Source: GCA-2718815 sp963578105
GTDB lineage: Bacteria > Planctomycetota > Planctomycetia > Pirellulales > Pirellulaceae
Length of the DNA: 24,291 bases
Direction: 5' to 3'
Assembly (NCBI GenBank): GCA_963578105.1
Contig: CAUZBP010000072.1
Coordinates: 1-24,291, forward strand
The translations under genes were made by a program, and so were the position numbers. Positions 15,956 through 24,173 of this stretch are shown here, piece by piece; within the stretch, counting starts at the first letter, position 1, and each line of letters begins with the position of its first letter. The notes below the pieces were generated by a model. It saw only the letters and a list, made by a program, of their open reading frames with translations. It was not told where the DNA came from and searched no databases.

Positions 15956-16768
15956 ATGCGCCAGTATTTAGAACTTATGCGGGATGTACTCGATCAGGGC
16001 GTCTTAAAAGGTGATCGTACGGGGACGGGGACACTTAGTCAGTTCGGTCGCCAGATGCGATTTGATCTTTCCCAGGGATTTCCTTTAGTGACTACCAAGA
16101 AATTACATCTCAAGTCGATCATCTACGAATTACTTTGGTTTTTGCGAGGTGAGACGAACACATCGTTTCTCAATGAAAAGGGCGTCACGATTTGGGATGA
16201 ATGGGCGGATGAAGAAGGAGAACTCGGACCGGTCTACGGACATCAATGGCGGCGCTGGACGGGGCCACATGGCCAGTCCATTGATCAGATCACGGAGTTG
16301 ATTGACCAGATCCACTCCAATCCCAATTCGCGCCGTCTCATTGTAAGTGGTTGGAACGTGGCAGATTTACCTGCCATGGCACTGCCACCATGCCACTTGT
16401 TATTCCAATTTTACGTGGCCGAAGATCCACACACCCAACGTCGAAAGTTGTCTTGCCAGTTGTATCAACGCAGCGCGGATCTTTTTCTAGGAGTACCTTT
16501 TAATATCGCATCCTATGCGCTTTTGACGATGATGATTGCCCACGTTACCGATTTAATGCCCGGTGATTTCATCCATGTCCTGGGCGATGTTCATCTCTAT
16601 CAAAACCATTTGGAGCAAGCCCGTCTGCAACTCTCTCGTGAACCCCGACCACTACCGACCATGAAGATCAATGCCTCGATCCGGTCAATTTTTGATTTCC
16701 AGTATGCCGATTTCCAGCTTCAAGACTATAATCCGCATCCCCGCATCGCAGCCGAAGTATCCGTCTAG
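15956..16768 (+). CDS. thyA: Thymidylate synthase
   Basis: Methylates dUMP to dTMP using methylene-tetrahydrofolate, giving dihydrofolate. 270 residues, against 264 in E. coli. The numbering matches E. coli closely: Arg21 (GDRTGTGT), catalytic Cys146 in ALPPCHLLFQFYV, the dUMP-binding QRSADLFLGVPFNIASY stretch (171-187), HVLGDVHLYQNH and the C-terminal valine. A few residues are inserted after 154 (AEDPHTQRR). AGGAAG five bases before the ATG fixes the start. folA, which recycles the dihydrofolate made here, follows 162 bp downstream. Confidence 0.97.
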   Translation: MRQYLELMRDVLDQGVLKGDRTGTGTLSQFGRQMRFDLSQGFPLVTTKKLHLKSIIYELLWFLRGETNTSFLNEKGVTIWDEWADEEGELGPVYGHQWRRWTGPHGQSIDQITELIDQIHSNPNSRRLIVSGWNVADLPAMALPPCHLLFQFYVAEDPHTQRRKLSCQLYQRSADLFLGVPFNIASYALLTMMIAHVTDLMPGDFIHVLGDVHLYQNHLEQARLQLSREPRPLPTMKINASIRSIFDFQYADFQLQDYNPHPRIAAEVSV

Positions 16769-16930
16769 AAAGACGAAAGAAGTGCAAGCACAATTTCCCC
16801 GGCAGGATGAAGGTCGAAATCATTGGCCGTGTGGGCGTTTGACTGGTTGATTGATGTTTTCCGAGTAGTGACAATGGACTGCTGAATCTGGACTTTTAAC
16901 TTTAATACCTATTGAACTCGATCCTCAGCC

Positions 16931-17470
16931 ATGTCTCTCTCGATCATCGTCGCCATGTCAGAAAACAACGTTATTGGCCTGGGTGGCGAATTACCCTGGC
17001 ACATTTCGGAAGACTTGCAACGCTTTAAAAAGCTGACGATGGGCCATTATCTGGTCATGGGCCGCAAAACATGGGAGTCGATTGGCCGACCGTTACCCGG
17101 CAGAACTTCGATCGTGATCACGCGGGATGCAGGCTACATCGCCAAAGGGGCTTTGGTAGCCGAAGACCTGGACGACGCTTTGGAACTGTCTCAGGAAGAC
17201 AAAGAGGTGTTTGTTGTCGGAGGAGCGCAAATTTATGAACTGGCTTTGCCGCGTGCCAACCGTCTCTACATGACGCGCGTCCACATTGTGGCTGAGGGGG
17301 ATGCCTACTTCCCCGAATTGAACTGGGGAGATTGGTCACTGGTTCAAGACAATGGTGTGGTGGCAACTTCCGATAAAGGCCTCGAGTACAGCTTTCTGGT
17401 CTATGAACGCGAACTGACAGGGAGTCCGGAAGCAAGTGAAGAGAGGCGTGGCACACCTGGTGCCCAGTAG
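16931..17470 (+). CDS. folA: Dihydrofolate reductase
   Basis: NADPH-dependent reduction of dihydrofolate to tetrahydrofolate, closing the cycle opened by ThyA. 179 residues; E. coli has 159. The beginning LSIIVAMSENNVIGLGGELPWH, the active-site acid Asp28 (in HISEDLQRFK), MGRKTWESIGRPLPGR (43-58) and FVVGGAQIYELAL are all typical. About 15 extra residues at the C-terminus (SPEASEERRGTPGAQ) lie beyond the fold and look unstructured. No clear ribosome site precedes the ATG. A small inverted repeat, GGCAC-GTGCC (17450-17464), lies in the last codons. Confidence 0.96.
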   Translation: MSLSIIVAMSENNVIGLGGELPWHISEDLQRFKKLTMGHYLVMGRKTWESIGRPLPGRTSIVITRDAGYIAKGALVAEDLDDALELSQEDKEVFVVGGAQIYELALPRANRLYMTRVHIVAEGDAYFPELNWGDWSLVQDNGVVATSDKGLEYSFLVYERELTGSPEASEERRGTPGAQ

Positions 17471-17495
17471 CGTCGTGCACCAATGGGACCCCATG

Positions 17496-17526
17496 CTGGC
17501 CTGCACCAATTCCGTGCATGAGCCAG
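17496..17526. other. Hairpin after folA
   Basis: CTGGC (17496-17500) and TGCAC (17502-17506) pair with GTGCA (17514-17518) and GCCAG (17522-17526), a two-part stem with a small internal loop, between converging genes. GCACCAAT occurs twice nearby. No T-run follows; a role in transcription ending is possible. Confidence 0.3.
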
Positions 17527-17592
17527 GCTGGAAATGGTGCCTGGCAGTCATCGAGTCTCGGAGTTCGACCGTTATTGTTCGCGAGCGGCAGG

Positions 17593-17609
17593 AGACTGAA
17601 AATCAGTCT
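17593..17609. terminator. Perfect hairpin between converging folA and porin genes
   Basis: AGACTGA-AAA-TCAGTCT: a perfect 7-bp stem with a three-base loop. Its position between converging genes suits a bidirectional terminator, but neither side has a T-run. Confidence 0.35.
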
Positions 17610-17656
17610 GTTGCGTGAAAGCAGAGGGGTCGAGATCAGTGGAGGCCTGATCGAAT

Positions 17657-19132
17657 TTAGAAACGGGTCATGCCACTGATGGCCCAGGTAAGTTGGTTGT
17701 TTTTGTTGAAATCGTCAAACAAGCCGCCAACTTCCAGGCCAGCAAACTCAACGTCCGACCAGTCCCACCGAAGTTCGGGTCGAATGACAAAACGCTGCAA
17801 ACAGTGGGGCCTGAGGTTGGCGCCCATCGATACCTGGTAGCAGTTTCCTCCCCGGACTCCATCGATAGGAATACCCAGCACCCGGGCGTTGTCTTCGTCT
17901 CGGAACCATTCAATCCGCACGCCAATTTGTTGGCGAGGACTCACGCAGTATGTCAAATACTGGGTGATTCCATACCATTGTGCATCGACCAAGTCACCAT
18001 CTTTCAGTCGGGCATTTTCCTCGGTTCCCAAATGGTGTTCCAGCGCATAATTCATGCGACTGGTCAGTTGCTGTGTCCAGACAAGACTGTAGGTCGTGCG
18101 ATTGTTGTTTCCGTCCGGGTCTTCAAGGCCCGTATGAATTGCGAAGCGGATTGCGGTTCTTTCATCCCGGTGTTTCCAGGTCAGGCCTCCCAGGAAGGCG
18201 AGTTGGCCGTTGACGTTGTCCCACGAATTCCATCCGCGCGTGAAACCCGTTTGTAGATTGAGACCCTTTGATAGATTGAGATCGGTAAGCACACCCGTGT
18301 GTGTGAATGGCTGTCCATACTGCCGGGCATAGGAGTGCGAATAGAAGAAATTATTTGCCGCCATTGCCGACTCGTAACCGATCAGTGAATAAAAATGTCC
18401 CAGCCGCACGTTCAGGCCACGACCCCAGGGAACATTCATTTCGGCGTACAATTGAGGCATGGCCAAGCCGTAAAGTGCGGCTCCTTGTGCTCGTGGGCCA
18501 TGATCACCATTCCAGCGTGGCGTCCCGTCAAGATCGGTTTCGAGTCCGAGGGAAGTCACAAAAAAATAATCGGTGCCAAACAGCAAATCAGCGCGTCCTC
18601 CCAGCTGCCATTGACAAGCCTCGGGATCGATCCTGCGCCCAAGACTCAAATAGAGTTGGTTCATTTGGTATTCGTTGGAACGATCATTGAACGACAAAGG
18701 ACCATTGAACCGGTTATCGGGATTTGCGAAGTTGCCTGTGTATCCCTGTTGCAGCCAGAGATCGATGTAACAGGGATTCGGATCGCAGTTGCAACAGGAC
18801 GCATCGGTACAAGTGCTGGCGCGGCAACGTGCGTACGGCAGTAGACCTTCTTTTCCGGTGTAATGAAAATCACTCAGTTCCACGTCTGGTTGAATCAACA
18901 AATCGGCCGGCGGAGACGGGGCACGATCCAGTGTTTCATCGGATGCTGAGCCGTGCGCCAAATTGGAAGATTCCGATATCCGGGCCAATTCTGCGGGAGG
19001 CGCATGTGGCATGTCGACCTCGTAATCCAACCACGGTGGAAGAGGCGCAGAGTTGTTTCCTGCAATGGAAACCGTGGGCAGGAGTGCGAGAAAAATCACC
19101 CCAATGAGCCAGTACGGGTAACGCAACGGCAT
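17657..19132 (-). CDS. Outer-membrane beta-barrel porin (BBP2/OmpL-like)
   Basis: Likely outer-membrane porin, 491 residues from the chosen start. A signal peptide covers 1-24 (hydrophobic 8-23, cut near SIAG). A linker follows, then a cysteine-rich patch with Cys103, 108, 113, 114, 116 and 121. From about 155 onwards there are alternating strands, such as NQLYLSLGRRID, FYSLIGYESAMAANNFFYSHSY, GLNLQTGFTRGW and QLTSRMNYALEHHLGT, ending in the aromatic C-terminal MTRF typical of barrel proteins. The long frame starts at 19207, but ATG 19132 has a strong GAGGGGGG site upstream and gives a clean signal peptide. A LacI-type palindrome lies 34-47 bases upstream of this start. Solute is unknown. Confidence 0.87.
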   Translation of the reverse strand: MPLRYPYWLIGVIFLALLPTVSIAGNNSAPLPPWLDYEVDMPHAPPAELARISESSNLAHGSASDETLDRAPSPPADLLIQPDVELSDFHYTGKEGLLPYARCRASTCTDASCCNCDPNPCYIDLWLQQGYTGNFANPDNRFNGPLSFNDRSNEYQMNQLYLSLGRRIDPEACQWQLGGRADLLFGTDYFFVTSLGLETDLDGTPRWNGDHGPRAQGAALYGLAMPQLYAEMNVPWGRGLNVRLGHFYSLIGYESAMAANNFFYSHSYARQYGQPFTHTGVLTDLNLSKGLNLQTGFTRGWNSWDNVNGQLAFLGGLTWKHRDERTAIRFAIHTGLEDPDGNNNRTTYSLVWTQQLTSRMNYALEHHLGTEENARLKDGDLVDAQWYGITQYLTYCVSPRQQIGVRIEWFRDEDNARVLGIPIDGVRGGNCYQVSMGANLRPHCLQRFVIRPELRWDWSDVEFAGLEVGGLFDDFNKNNQLTWAISGMTRF

Positions 19133-19165
19133 GTATTTTCCCCCCTCGAGGACGACGTCTTGTTC

Positions 19166-19179
19166 TGCAATCGCTTGCA
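19166..19179. promoter_or_regulatory. LacI/cre-like operator candidate before the porin gene
   Basis: TGCAA-TCGC-TTGCA is a perfect 5-bp inverted repeat whose centre contains CG. It fits the general pattern TGNAANCGNWNNCA known for catabolite-control and LacI-family sites. It lies in the porin leader, 34-47 bases before the ATG, where a bound repressor could block transcription. No LacI-type gene is in the window. Confidence 0.4.
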
Positions 19180-19434
19180 AAAACAGCGCAACGTGACCTA
19201 ACAACAAACGCCTTATTAAGAAGCTTCGGTTAGAAAAAGTTTAGCGGTTGAATTAAAATTGCCGGATGTACCGATTATTCGGCTGTTTGCAGGTCCCTCT
19301 GCCGGGTGGTGTTTGTCCCGAAGCTGTCACTGCATGCGTGGTAGCGTTTCAGAAGTGCCTCGATGTTTGACGAACTGCTGGGCCTGGCATGTTGGTTTAA
19401 CCCGGCCCTTGCTAAATTCGGCAAAGGAAAGAAT

Positions 19435-19505
19435 GGTCAGGCACACCCGAGCTGCGGGCGGGAAAATGTCAGGCTCGAATCCTAAACGTGGCCACGGCCC
19501 TGACC
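19435..19505 (-). terminator. Branched inverted repeat downstream of DUF255 gene
   Basis: Perfect outer arms GGTCAGG (19435-19441) and CCTGACC (19499-19505) enclose CGAGC/GCTCG (19448-19452, 19473-19477) and the palindrome CGTGGCCACG (19487-19496). On the minus strand a pyrimidine-rich ATTCTTTCC follows. It lies about 40 bases past the DUF255 stop, so a terminator is the simplest reading; a leader RNA of the porin is another. Confidence 0.3.
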
Positions 19506-19547
19506 CGTCGCAAGGTTGTCAGTCAATTCGTCCGAAAATCACGCGAG

Positions 19548-21644
19548 TCAAGATTCAGACTCCAGTGAAATCCACTTTTCAAGTGCGGCCGCCTTACCGC
19601 TCGACGGTGCGTCGCAGGCGAAATTCTGACAGACAAAGATCGTGGGATCATCGCCGACCGAGTTCTTTTGGTGAAAGATCGGATCGAGTGACGAAGAACC
19701 CTTGGAATGCGCTGGCGAAGGTCGACAGGCCAGTACGCGGTTGGGAATGAAACGCTGGCGGAAATCTGCCAAAACGGCACCCGTGTCATCCGTATCTGGA
19801 TCACCGAATATGACCACTTCAGGAGTGGGGCCCAGATACCAATTCAGGGCCAACAGCATCTGGCCGCTGGCTGTCGGCGACTGTTCCATCAAGGCGATTG
19901 CCATCTGAAGCGTTTCTTCCGCCGCTTCAAGATAATCCGAGTTGCCGGTGAGTTTTCCCAGTCGCAGTAAAGCGGTGGCTGCTATCGAGTTGCCACTGGG
20001 TACGGAACTATCCTGCAGGTCTTTGTTTCGTGTGATTAACGTCTCGTGGTCATCCGCCGTATAGAAAAATCCACCGGCTGACTCATCCCGAAAATGTTCC
20101 ATCAGTGTATCGGCCAGGTGCACGGCTTCCTCAATCCACCTCTCGTCGAAACTTGTTTCATAAAGGCTGACAAGTGCGTTGACCAGGCAGCCGTAGTCAT
20201 CCAGATAAGCGTCGAATTTAGCTTCTCCATGCCGCCAACTGTGGAGCAAACGCCCATTAGATTGTCGCATGTTCTGCAGGATGAAATCGGCTGCTCGCGT
20301 GGCGGCGGCAAGGTACCCGGAATTAACTCGCTGGCCGTCACCCGGATTGGTCAGAACGCCCGCCGCCTGAGCCATGGCGTCAATCATCAGTCCGTTCCAA
20401 CTCACCAGGATTTTGTCGTCTTTTCCCGGTCGGATGCGCTGGTCTCGAACTGCCAGTAGCTTGGCGCGTGCAGCTGCCAGTTCCGTTTTGAGTTCGTCCA
20501 GGTCCCAGCCGCGCAAGGACGCACACTGCGCAATGGTCTTAGGTAAGTTGAGAATGCTTTTTCCTTCAAAATTTCCTTCCGCGGTAACGTCGTAGACATA
20601 GCAGAAACGAGTTCCTGTCTCGTCTCCCAGCACTTCTCGGATTTCATCAGGCGACCACATGTAGAATTTTCCCTCGACGCCTTCACTATCGGCATCTTCG
20701 GTACTGTGAAATCCGCCCTGTTCGTCGGTCATGTACCGGAGGATGTAATCCAGGGTTTCGCGAACGACCCGTGCATAATCTGAATGGCCGGTTGCCAGGT
20801 AGCCGTCCAGATAGGCGCTGGTAAGCAGAGCGTTGTCGTACAGCATTTTTTCAAAATGAGGCACCAACCAGCGCTCGTCAACCGAATAGCGGGAAAATCC
20901 ACCCCCCAGATGATCATAGATTCCACCGGCTGCCATCTTGTCGAGATTCAACGTGGCCATGTTGAGAATCCCCTCACGCGGCCATCTTTTCCAGACTCGC
21001 AGCAGAACTTGCACGTCCATCGAATGGGGGAACTTGGGCGCTTGTCCGAAACCTCCGTGCGTGAAGTCAAACATGCTTTCCAGCTTGACTTCGGCTGCCC
21101 GCAGCAGTTCCAGACGCAATTCGCCGGATGAGGCTTCCGGCACTCCGAATTGCGCAAGGTGAGAGGTGATTTTGTCAGCCTGGTCGAGCGCTTGTTCGCG
21201 ACGGTTTTGCCACGCTTCCAGCACCCCGGCAAGTACCTCGTCAAAGCCCGGCATGCTCTGCGCACGTTTCGGGGGCCAGTAGGTGCCACCGTAGAAAGGT
21301 TGTAATTGGGGTGTCAAAAAAACCGACATCGGCCAGCCGCCGTGACCCGTCATGAGCTGCACGGCGTTCATGTAAATCTGATCCAGGTCCGGCCGTTCTT
21401 CACGATCGACTTTGATACAGATGAAGCTCTCATTTAACAACTTGGCAATGTCATGATTTTCGAAACTCTCGTGTTCCATCACATGACACCAATGACATGC
21501 CGAGTAGCCGATCGAGAGAAAAATAGGTCGCTCTTCTTCGCGTGCCTTGGTGTGTGCTTCTGATCCCCAGGGAAACCAGTCGACCGGATTATTTTGATGT
21601 TGCAGTAGATAAGGACTGGTTTCGTCGGCTAAGCGATTGGGCAT
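19548..21644 (-). CDS. DUF255 thioredoxin-fold protein (YyaL/SSP411 family)
   Basis: Large two-part protein, 698 residues from the chosen start. An N-terminal thioredoxin-like domain (about 1-165) with PYLLQHQNNPVDWFPW (11-26) and the CHWC motif (50-53) precedes an alpha/alpha-barrel resembling cellobiose epimerase/glycosidase folds (about 190-690). The family is widespread (YyaL, spermatogenesis-associated protein 20), and its reaction is unknown. A late C-x4-C pair (VCQNFACDAP) resembles the conserved C-terminal cysteines. No signal peptide is evident, so it is probably cytoplasmic. The frame can open at 21716, but homologues begin MPNRLADETSPYLLQH, hence ATG 21644. panB lies 90 bp upstream on the same strand; co-transcription is possible. 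Confidence 0.93.
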   Translation of the reverse strand: MPNRLADETSPYLLQHQNNPVDWFPWGSEAHTKAREEERPIFLSIGYSACHWCHVMEHESFENHDIAKLLNESFICIKVDREERPDLDQIYMNAVQLMTGHGGWPMSVFLTPQLQPFYGGTYWPPKRAQSMPGFDEVLAGVLEAWQNRREQALDQADKITSHLAQFGVPEASSGELRLELLRAAEVKLESMFDFTHGGFGQAPKFPHSMDVQVLLRVWKRWPREGILNMATLNLDKMAAGGIYDHLGGGFSRYSVDERWLVPHFEKMLYDNALLTSAYLDGYLATGHSDYARVVRETLDYILRYMTDEQGGFHSTEDADSEGVEGKFYMWSPDEIREVLGDETGTRFCYVYDVTAEGNFEGKSILNLPKTIAQCASLRGWDLDELKTELAAARAKLLAVRDQRIRPGKDDKILVSWNGLMIDAMAQAAGVLTNPGDGQRVNSGYLAAATRAADFILQNMRQSNGRLLHSWRHGEAKFDAYLDDYGCLVNALVSLYETSFDERWIEEAVHLADTLMEHFRDESAGGFFYTADDHETLITRNKDLQDSSVPSGNSIAATALLRLGKLTGNSDYLEAAEETLQMAIALMEQSPTASGQMLLALNWYLGPTPEVVIFGDPDTDDTGAVLADFRQRFIPNRVLACRPSPAHSKGSSSLDPIFHQKNSVGDDPTIFVCQNFACDAPSSGKAAALEKWISLESES

Positions 21645-21734
21645 GTTAGTCGTGTGATCGAAGGAAGAGCATGGAGACACGGGTTGCGGAGGGTGCAGCG
21701 AATGGTTGTCTAGCAACCAGAGAGGAAGCGAGCG

Positions 21735-22535
21735 TCATTTGAAGGTCTGCTCGTCGGCAGGAAACGTTCCCTCTCGAACCTCGTTCCGGAATTGAGTAAC
21801 GGCACCCGAAATGGTCGTGCGCAGATCAGCATATTTCTTTACGAAACGCGGGACATAGCCGCCTGAAATCCCCAACAGATCGTTGACGACCAGGATCTGA
21901 CCATCACAATTAACTCCCGCGCCGATTCCAATGGTGGGTACTTCAATGGTGCGCGTGATCTTGGCGGCAATTGACGCAGGAATACATTCAAGTACGACTG
22001 CGAACGCTCCTGCCGCTTCGGCTGCGGTGGCATCCGCCAGCAATTGCTGCTCGTCGCGTTGAACCTTGTAGCCACCTAGTCGATGCACACTCTGGGGTCG
22101 CAGGCCGACGTGAGCCATGACAGGAATGCCGGCTCCGACGAGTCCGGCGATCACTTCCGCCTGCTCGGCTCCCCCCTCGAGTTTGACGGCCTGGCAGCGG
22201 GTTTCCTTGAGGATTCTGCCGGCACTTTCAATCGCTCGTGTCACTCCCAGATGATTACTGGGAAACGGCATGTCGACAACGACCAGGGCCTGCTGAACAG
22301 CTCTTCCCACCATTTCTGCGTGGTAGATAATTTCATCCAGCGTGACCGGTAGAGTATTAGCATGACCCTGGACGACCTCAGAGACGGTATCACCAACCAG
22401 AATACCCTCCACGCCTGCCTGGTCCAGCAGTTCAGCCGTGGGGTAATCGTAAGCCGTCAGCATGGTGATCTTGTGTTCCTCGACCTTCATGGCCTGGAAT
22501 TTCGGGACCGTCAAGCGCGACTTCGTGGAAGACAT
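21735..22535 (-). CDS. panB: 3-methyl-2-oxobutanoate hydroxymethyltransferase
   Basis: First committed step of pantothenate synthesis: adds a hydroxymethyl group from methylene-tetrahydrofolate to alpha-ketoisovalerate. 266 residues, the usual size. Metal and substrate residues are present: Asp49 (LVGDT), Asp88 (VVDMPF), Lys118 (AVKLEGG) and catalytic Glu183 (VLECIP). The signature segment GIGAGVNCDGQILVVND (203-219) is intact. The frame extends to ATG 22586, but that codon overlaps a good -10 element (22590-22585), so a transcript from that promoter could not contain it; ATG 22535 also fits homologues. panC and panD are not in the window. Confidence 0.96.
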   Translation of the reverse strand: MSSTKSRLTVPKFQAMKVEEHKITMLTAYDYPTAELLDQAGVEGILVGDTVSEVVQGHANTLPVTLDEIIYHAEMVGRAVQQALVVVDMPFPSNHLGVTRAIESAGRILKETRCQAVKLEGGAEQAEVIAGLVGAGIPVMAHVGLRPQSVHRLGGYKVQRDEQQLLADATAAEAAGAFAVVLECIPASIAAKITRTIEVPTIGIGAGVNCDGQILVVNDLLGISGGYVPRFVKKYADLRTTISGAVTQFRNEVREGTFPADEQTFK

Positions 22536-22584
22536 GTGAATCTGGATGCAAAAGACCGGGGGATTCAAGAGCCATGCTCTAGGC

Positions 22585-22613
22585 ATTGTGACGCCTGTGG
22601 GCTAGGCTGGCAA
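22585..22613 (-). promoter_or_regulatory. Candidate promoter of panB
   Basis: On the minus strand TTGCCA (22613-22608) and CACAAT (22590-22585) are 17 bases apart. The -35 matches five of six consensus positions and the -10 four of six. A start near 22577 leaves a leader of about 40 bases before ATG 22535. Confidence 0.42.
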
Positions 22614-22765
22614 CCGCTGAGAACCGACAGAATCGGGGTTCAAATGTTCGCGCCGTGAATTTACCCCAATGGACGTCGTTTTCGACCCGGATGAGATGTG
22701 GCAAGGCCCTTATGCAAGCAAAACAGGTCCTGGCTGAGTGGCCCGTGAGACGGTAATGCAACCCT

Positions 22766-22796
22766 GAGGAGTCGATTCAAACACCGACTGACTAGG
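22766..22796 (+). promoter_or_regulatory. Distant ribosome site with intervening hairpin, uppP
   Basis: GAGGAG (22766-22771) is too far from the ATG at 22797 to work as usual. AGTCG (22770-22774) pairs perfectly with CGACT (22785-22789), and folding would bring GAGG to about seven bases from the start. Alternatively the AGG next to the ATG is all there is. Confidence 0.28.
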
Positions 22797-23588
22797 ATGG
22801 AACAGCCTCTCTGGCAAATTGTCATTCTCGCGATTGTCCAGGGTTTGACAGAGTTCCTGCCGATCAGTTCCTCGGGCCATTTGGTGATTGTCGGCGAAAT
22901 TCTTGCTGCCTGGTCGGGCCAAAAGCGGCCGGAATCTCTGAACCTGACCATTGTACTGCACCTGGGCACTCTGATGTCCATCCTCGTCTTTTACGCGCGG
23001 CGCATTGTCCACATCATTACCGAAGATCGCAGGACGATTGGCTTACTGATTGTTGGATCCATTCCGGCGGTGATTGTGGGTCTTCCACTCAATCACTACT
23101 ACGAAAAACTACTCGACAATTCCGTATTGACCGGTTTCATGCTGCTGCTGACAGGGGTTGTGTTGTTGACAAGTGCGCGTTGTAGGCAAGGCACAGGGAA
23201 CTACCAGCAGTTGACTCTTTGGCAGGCCGTGGCAGTCGGTGTGAGTCAGGCAGCCTCCATTTTACCTGGCATCTCCCGCAGTGGCACCACGATCTGTACG
23301 GGGCTGGGTGTGGGAATGACGGGTGAATCAGCGGCCACGTTCTCGTTTTTGCTGGCCATTCCCGTGATCGGGGGAGCGAGCCTATTGAAATTGAAGGACA
23401 TTGTCTTTGCCGCGGAGCCGACAACTTCTGTCGTCAACTTGCTGATCGGAGCGGCGATTGCCTTTGCCGTTGGGCTCGTAGCGCTTCGCTGGCTGGTGTC
23501 CTGGCTGGCCAAGGGCCGTCTTTGGTGGTTTGCACCCTGGTGTTTTGTCGCGGGTACCGCTGTGCTCTGCTGGCAACTCTGGCCCTGA
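22797..23588 (+). CDS. uppP: Undecaprenyl-diphosphatase
   Basis: Membrane enzyme (BacA/UppP family) that removes a phosphate from undecaprenyl diphosphate so the lipid carrier can be reused for peptidoglycan and surface polymers; overexpression gives bacitracin resistance in E. coli. 263 residues. Both family motifs are intact: EFLPISSSGH (19-28) and PGISRSG (157-163). Multiple hydrophobic segments span the protein, and the C-terminus ends in a hydrophobic helix. The start follows the family's usual beginning (QIVILAIVQGLTEFLP). It is divergent from panB, and the tmRNA gene follows on the same strand. Confidence 0.96.
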   Translation: MEQPLWQIVILAIVQGLTEFLPISSSGHLVIVGEILAAWSGQKRPESLNLTIVLHLGTLMSILVFYARRIVHIITEDRRTIGLLIVGSIPAVIVGLPLNHYYEKLLDNSVLTGFMLLLTGVVLLTSARCRQGTGNYQQLTLWQAVAVGVSQAASILPGISRSGTTICTGLGVGMTGESAATFSFLLAIPVIGGASLLKLKDIVFAAEPTTSVVNLLIGAAIAFAVGLVALRWLVSWLAKGRLWWFAPWCFVAGTAVLCWQLWP

Positions 23589-23762
23589 ACTTCATTCTGA
23601 AGTATAATAGCCTGCAGGTGCGATTTTCCTTTTCGGTTGAAATCACTCGCTCGATCGTGGTTGTAGGGAGTCGGCCCCGGAGGGTGTCTGCGGGATGCAA
23701 TCATCGTAGGATCATCAGTATCAATTTCCTTTGTTAGAACGTTCGATTCATAGCAACTTTCT
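23589..23762 (+). promoter_or_regulatory. uppP-ssrA spacer with possible ssrA promoter
   Basis: A perfect TATAAT (23603-23608) lies just past a small hairpin, ACTTC-ATTCT-GAAGT (23589-23603), but no -35 is visible at the right distance. Closer to the RNA I find only weak matches. The tmRNA promoter is probably somewhere here; I cannot fix it. Confidence 0.25.
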
Positions 23763-24121
23763 GGGGGCGAACTGGTTTCGACCGGATAGCTTGAAGTGAA
23801 AGTGGCGTGCCGTGGTTGATCGGTGGCCCACGTTAAAAGCCGATTAACATTTTTACTTGCCAATTCTCATATGGCACTGGCTGCCTAGCAGTAGGTAACC
23901 CTGGCTGAGGGCTTTTGTCGGAGAGGCCTGAAAGCCAGTCGCTAATTCCGAATCGCCTCGGTTCACGTCGAGCACGTCCGAGGTTAAAAAAGTTCTCGGC
24001 TAGTCGGACCGATAGCCTGTCGATTGGCGATCGATTTGGCGAAAACCCAAATAATTGACTACGCACGTAGAGGCTTTTGTGGAAATGTCACGGGACGCGG
24101 GTTCGATTCCCGCCGCCTCCA
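23763..24121 (+). ncRNA. ssrA: Transfer-messenger RNA
   Basis: tmRNA, which rescues stalled ribosomes and tags the unfinished protein for breakdown. The 5' end GGGGGCG pairs with CGCCTCC (24114-24120) as a 7-bp acceptor stem with one G-U pair, and A24121 follows as discriminator. The T-arm is GCGGG-TTCGATT-CCCGC (24097-24113). CTGGTTTCGACCGG near the 5' end is the expected tmRNA beginning. The tag reading frame runs GCC (23859) to TAG (23886-23888) and gives ANSHMALAA, ending in the usual ALAA. The CCA end is not encoded and must be added. The single-piece form means it is not the permuted two-piece type. A strong terminator follows directly. smpB is not in the window. Confidence 0.95.
23859..23888 (+). 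other. tmRNA proteolysis tag
   Basis: Internal frame of the tmRNA: resume codon GCC, nine residues ANSHMALAA, stop TAG. The ALAA ending matches tags recognised by ClpXP-type proteases. The exact resume codon is inferred from the alanine-asparagine start common in other tags. Confidence 0.8.
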
Positions 24122-24124
24122 CTG

Positions 24125-24156
24125 GGCACCGTCAGTGACTGACGGTGCCTTTTTTT
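24125..24156 (+). terminator. Intrinsic terminator of ssrA
   Basis: GGCACCGTCAG and CTGACGGTGCC form a perfect 11-bp stem around TGA, followed by seven T residues (24150-24156). It begins four bases after the tmRNA discriminator base. Confidence 0.93.
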
Positions 24157-24173
24157 GTCTGTGTGTGCCTGAA

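Larger units (their letters stand above)
19133..19547. other. Spacer between DUF255 gene and porin
   Basis: About 415 bases, no gene seen. The right part (19435-19505) can fold into a three-branched structure. The left part is AT-rich near 19213-19257 on the porin side, where its promoter is expected, but I cannot pick out a firm -35/-10 pair. Confidence 0.4.

Noticed and set aside
22536..22586. Longer panB start at ATG 22586.
   Set aside because: It overlaps the -10 of the likely promoter and adds 17 residues not expected in the family.
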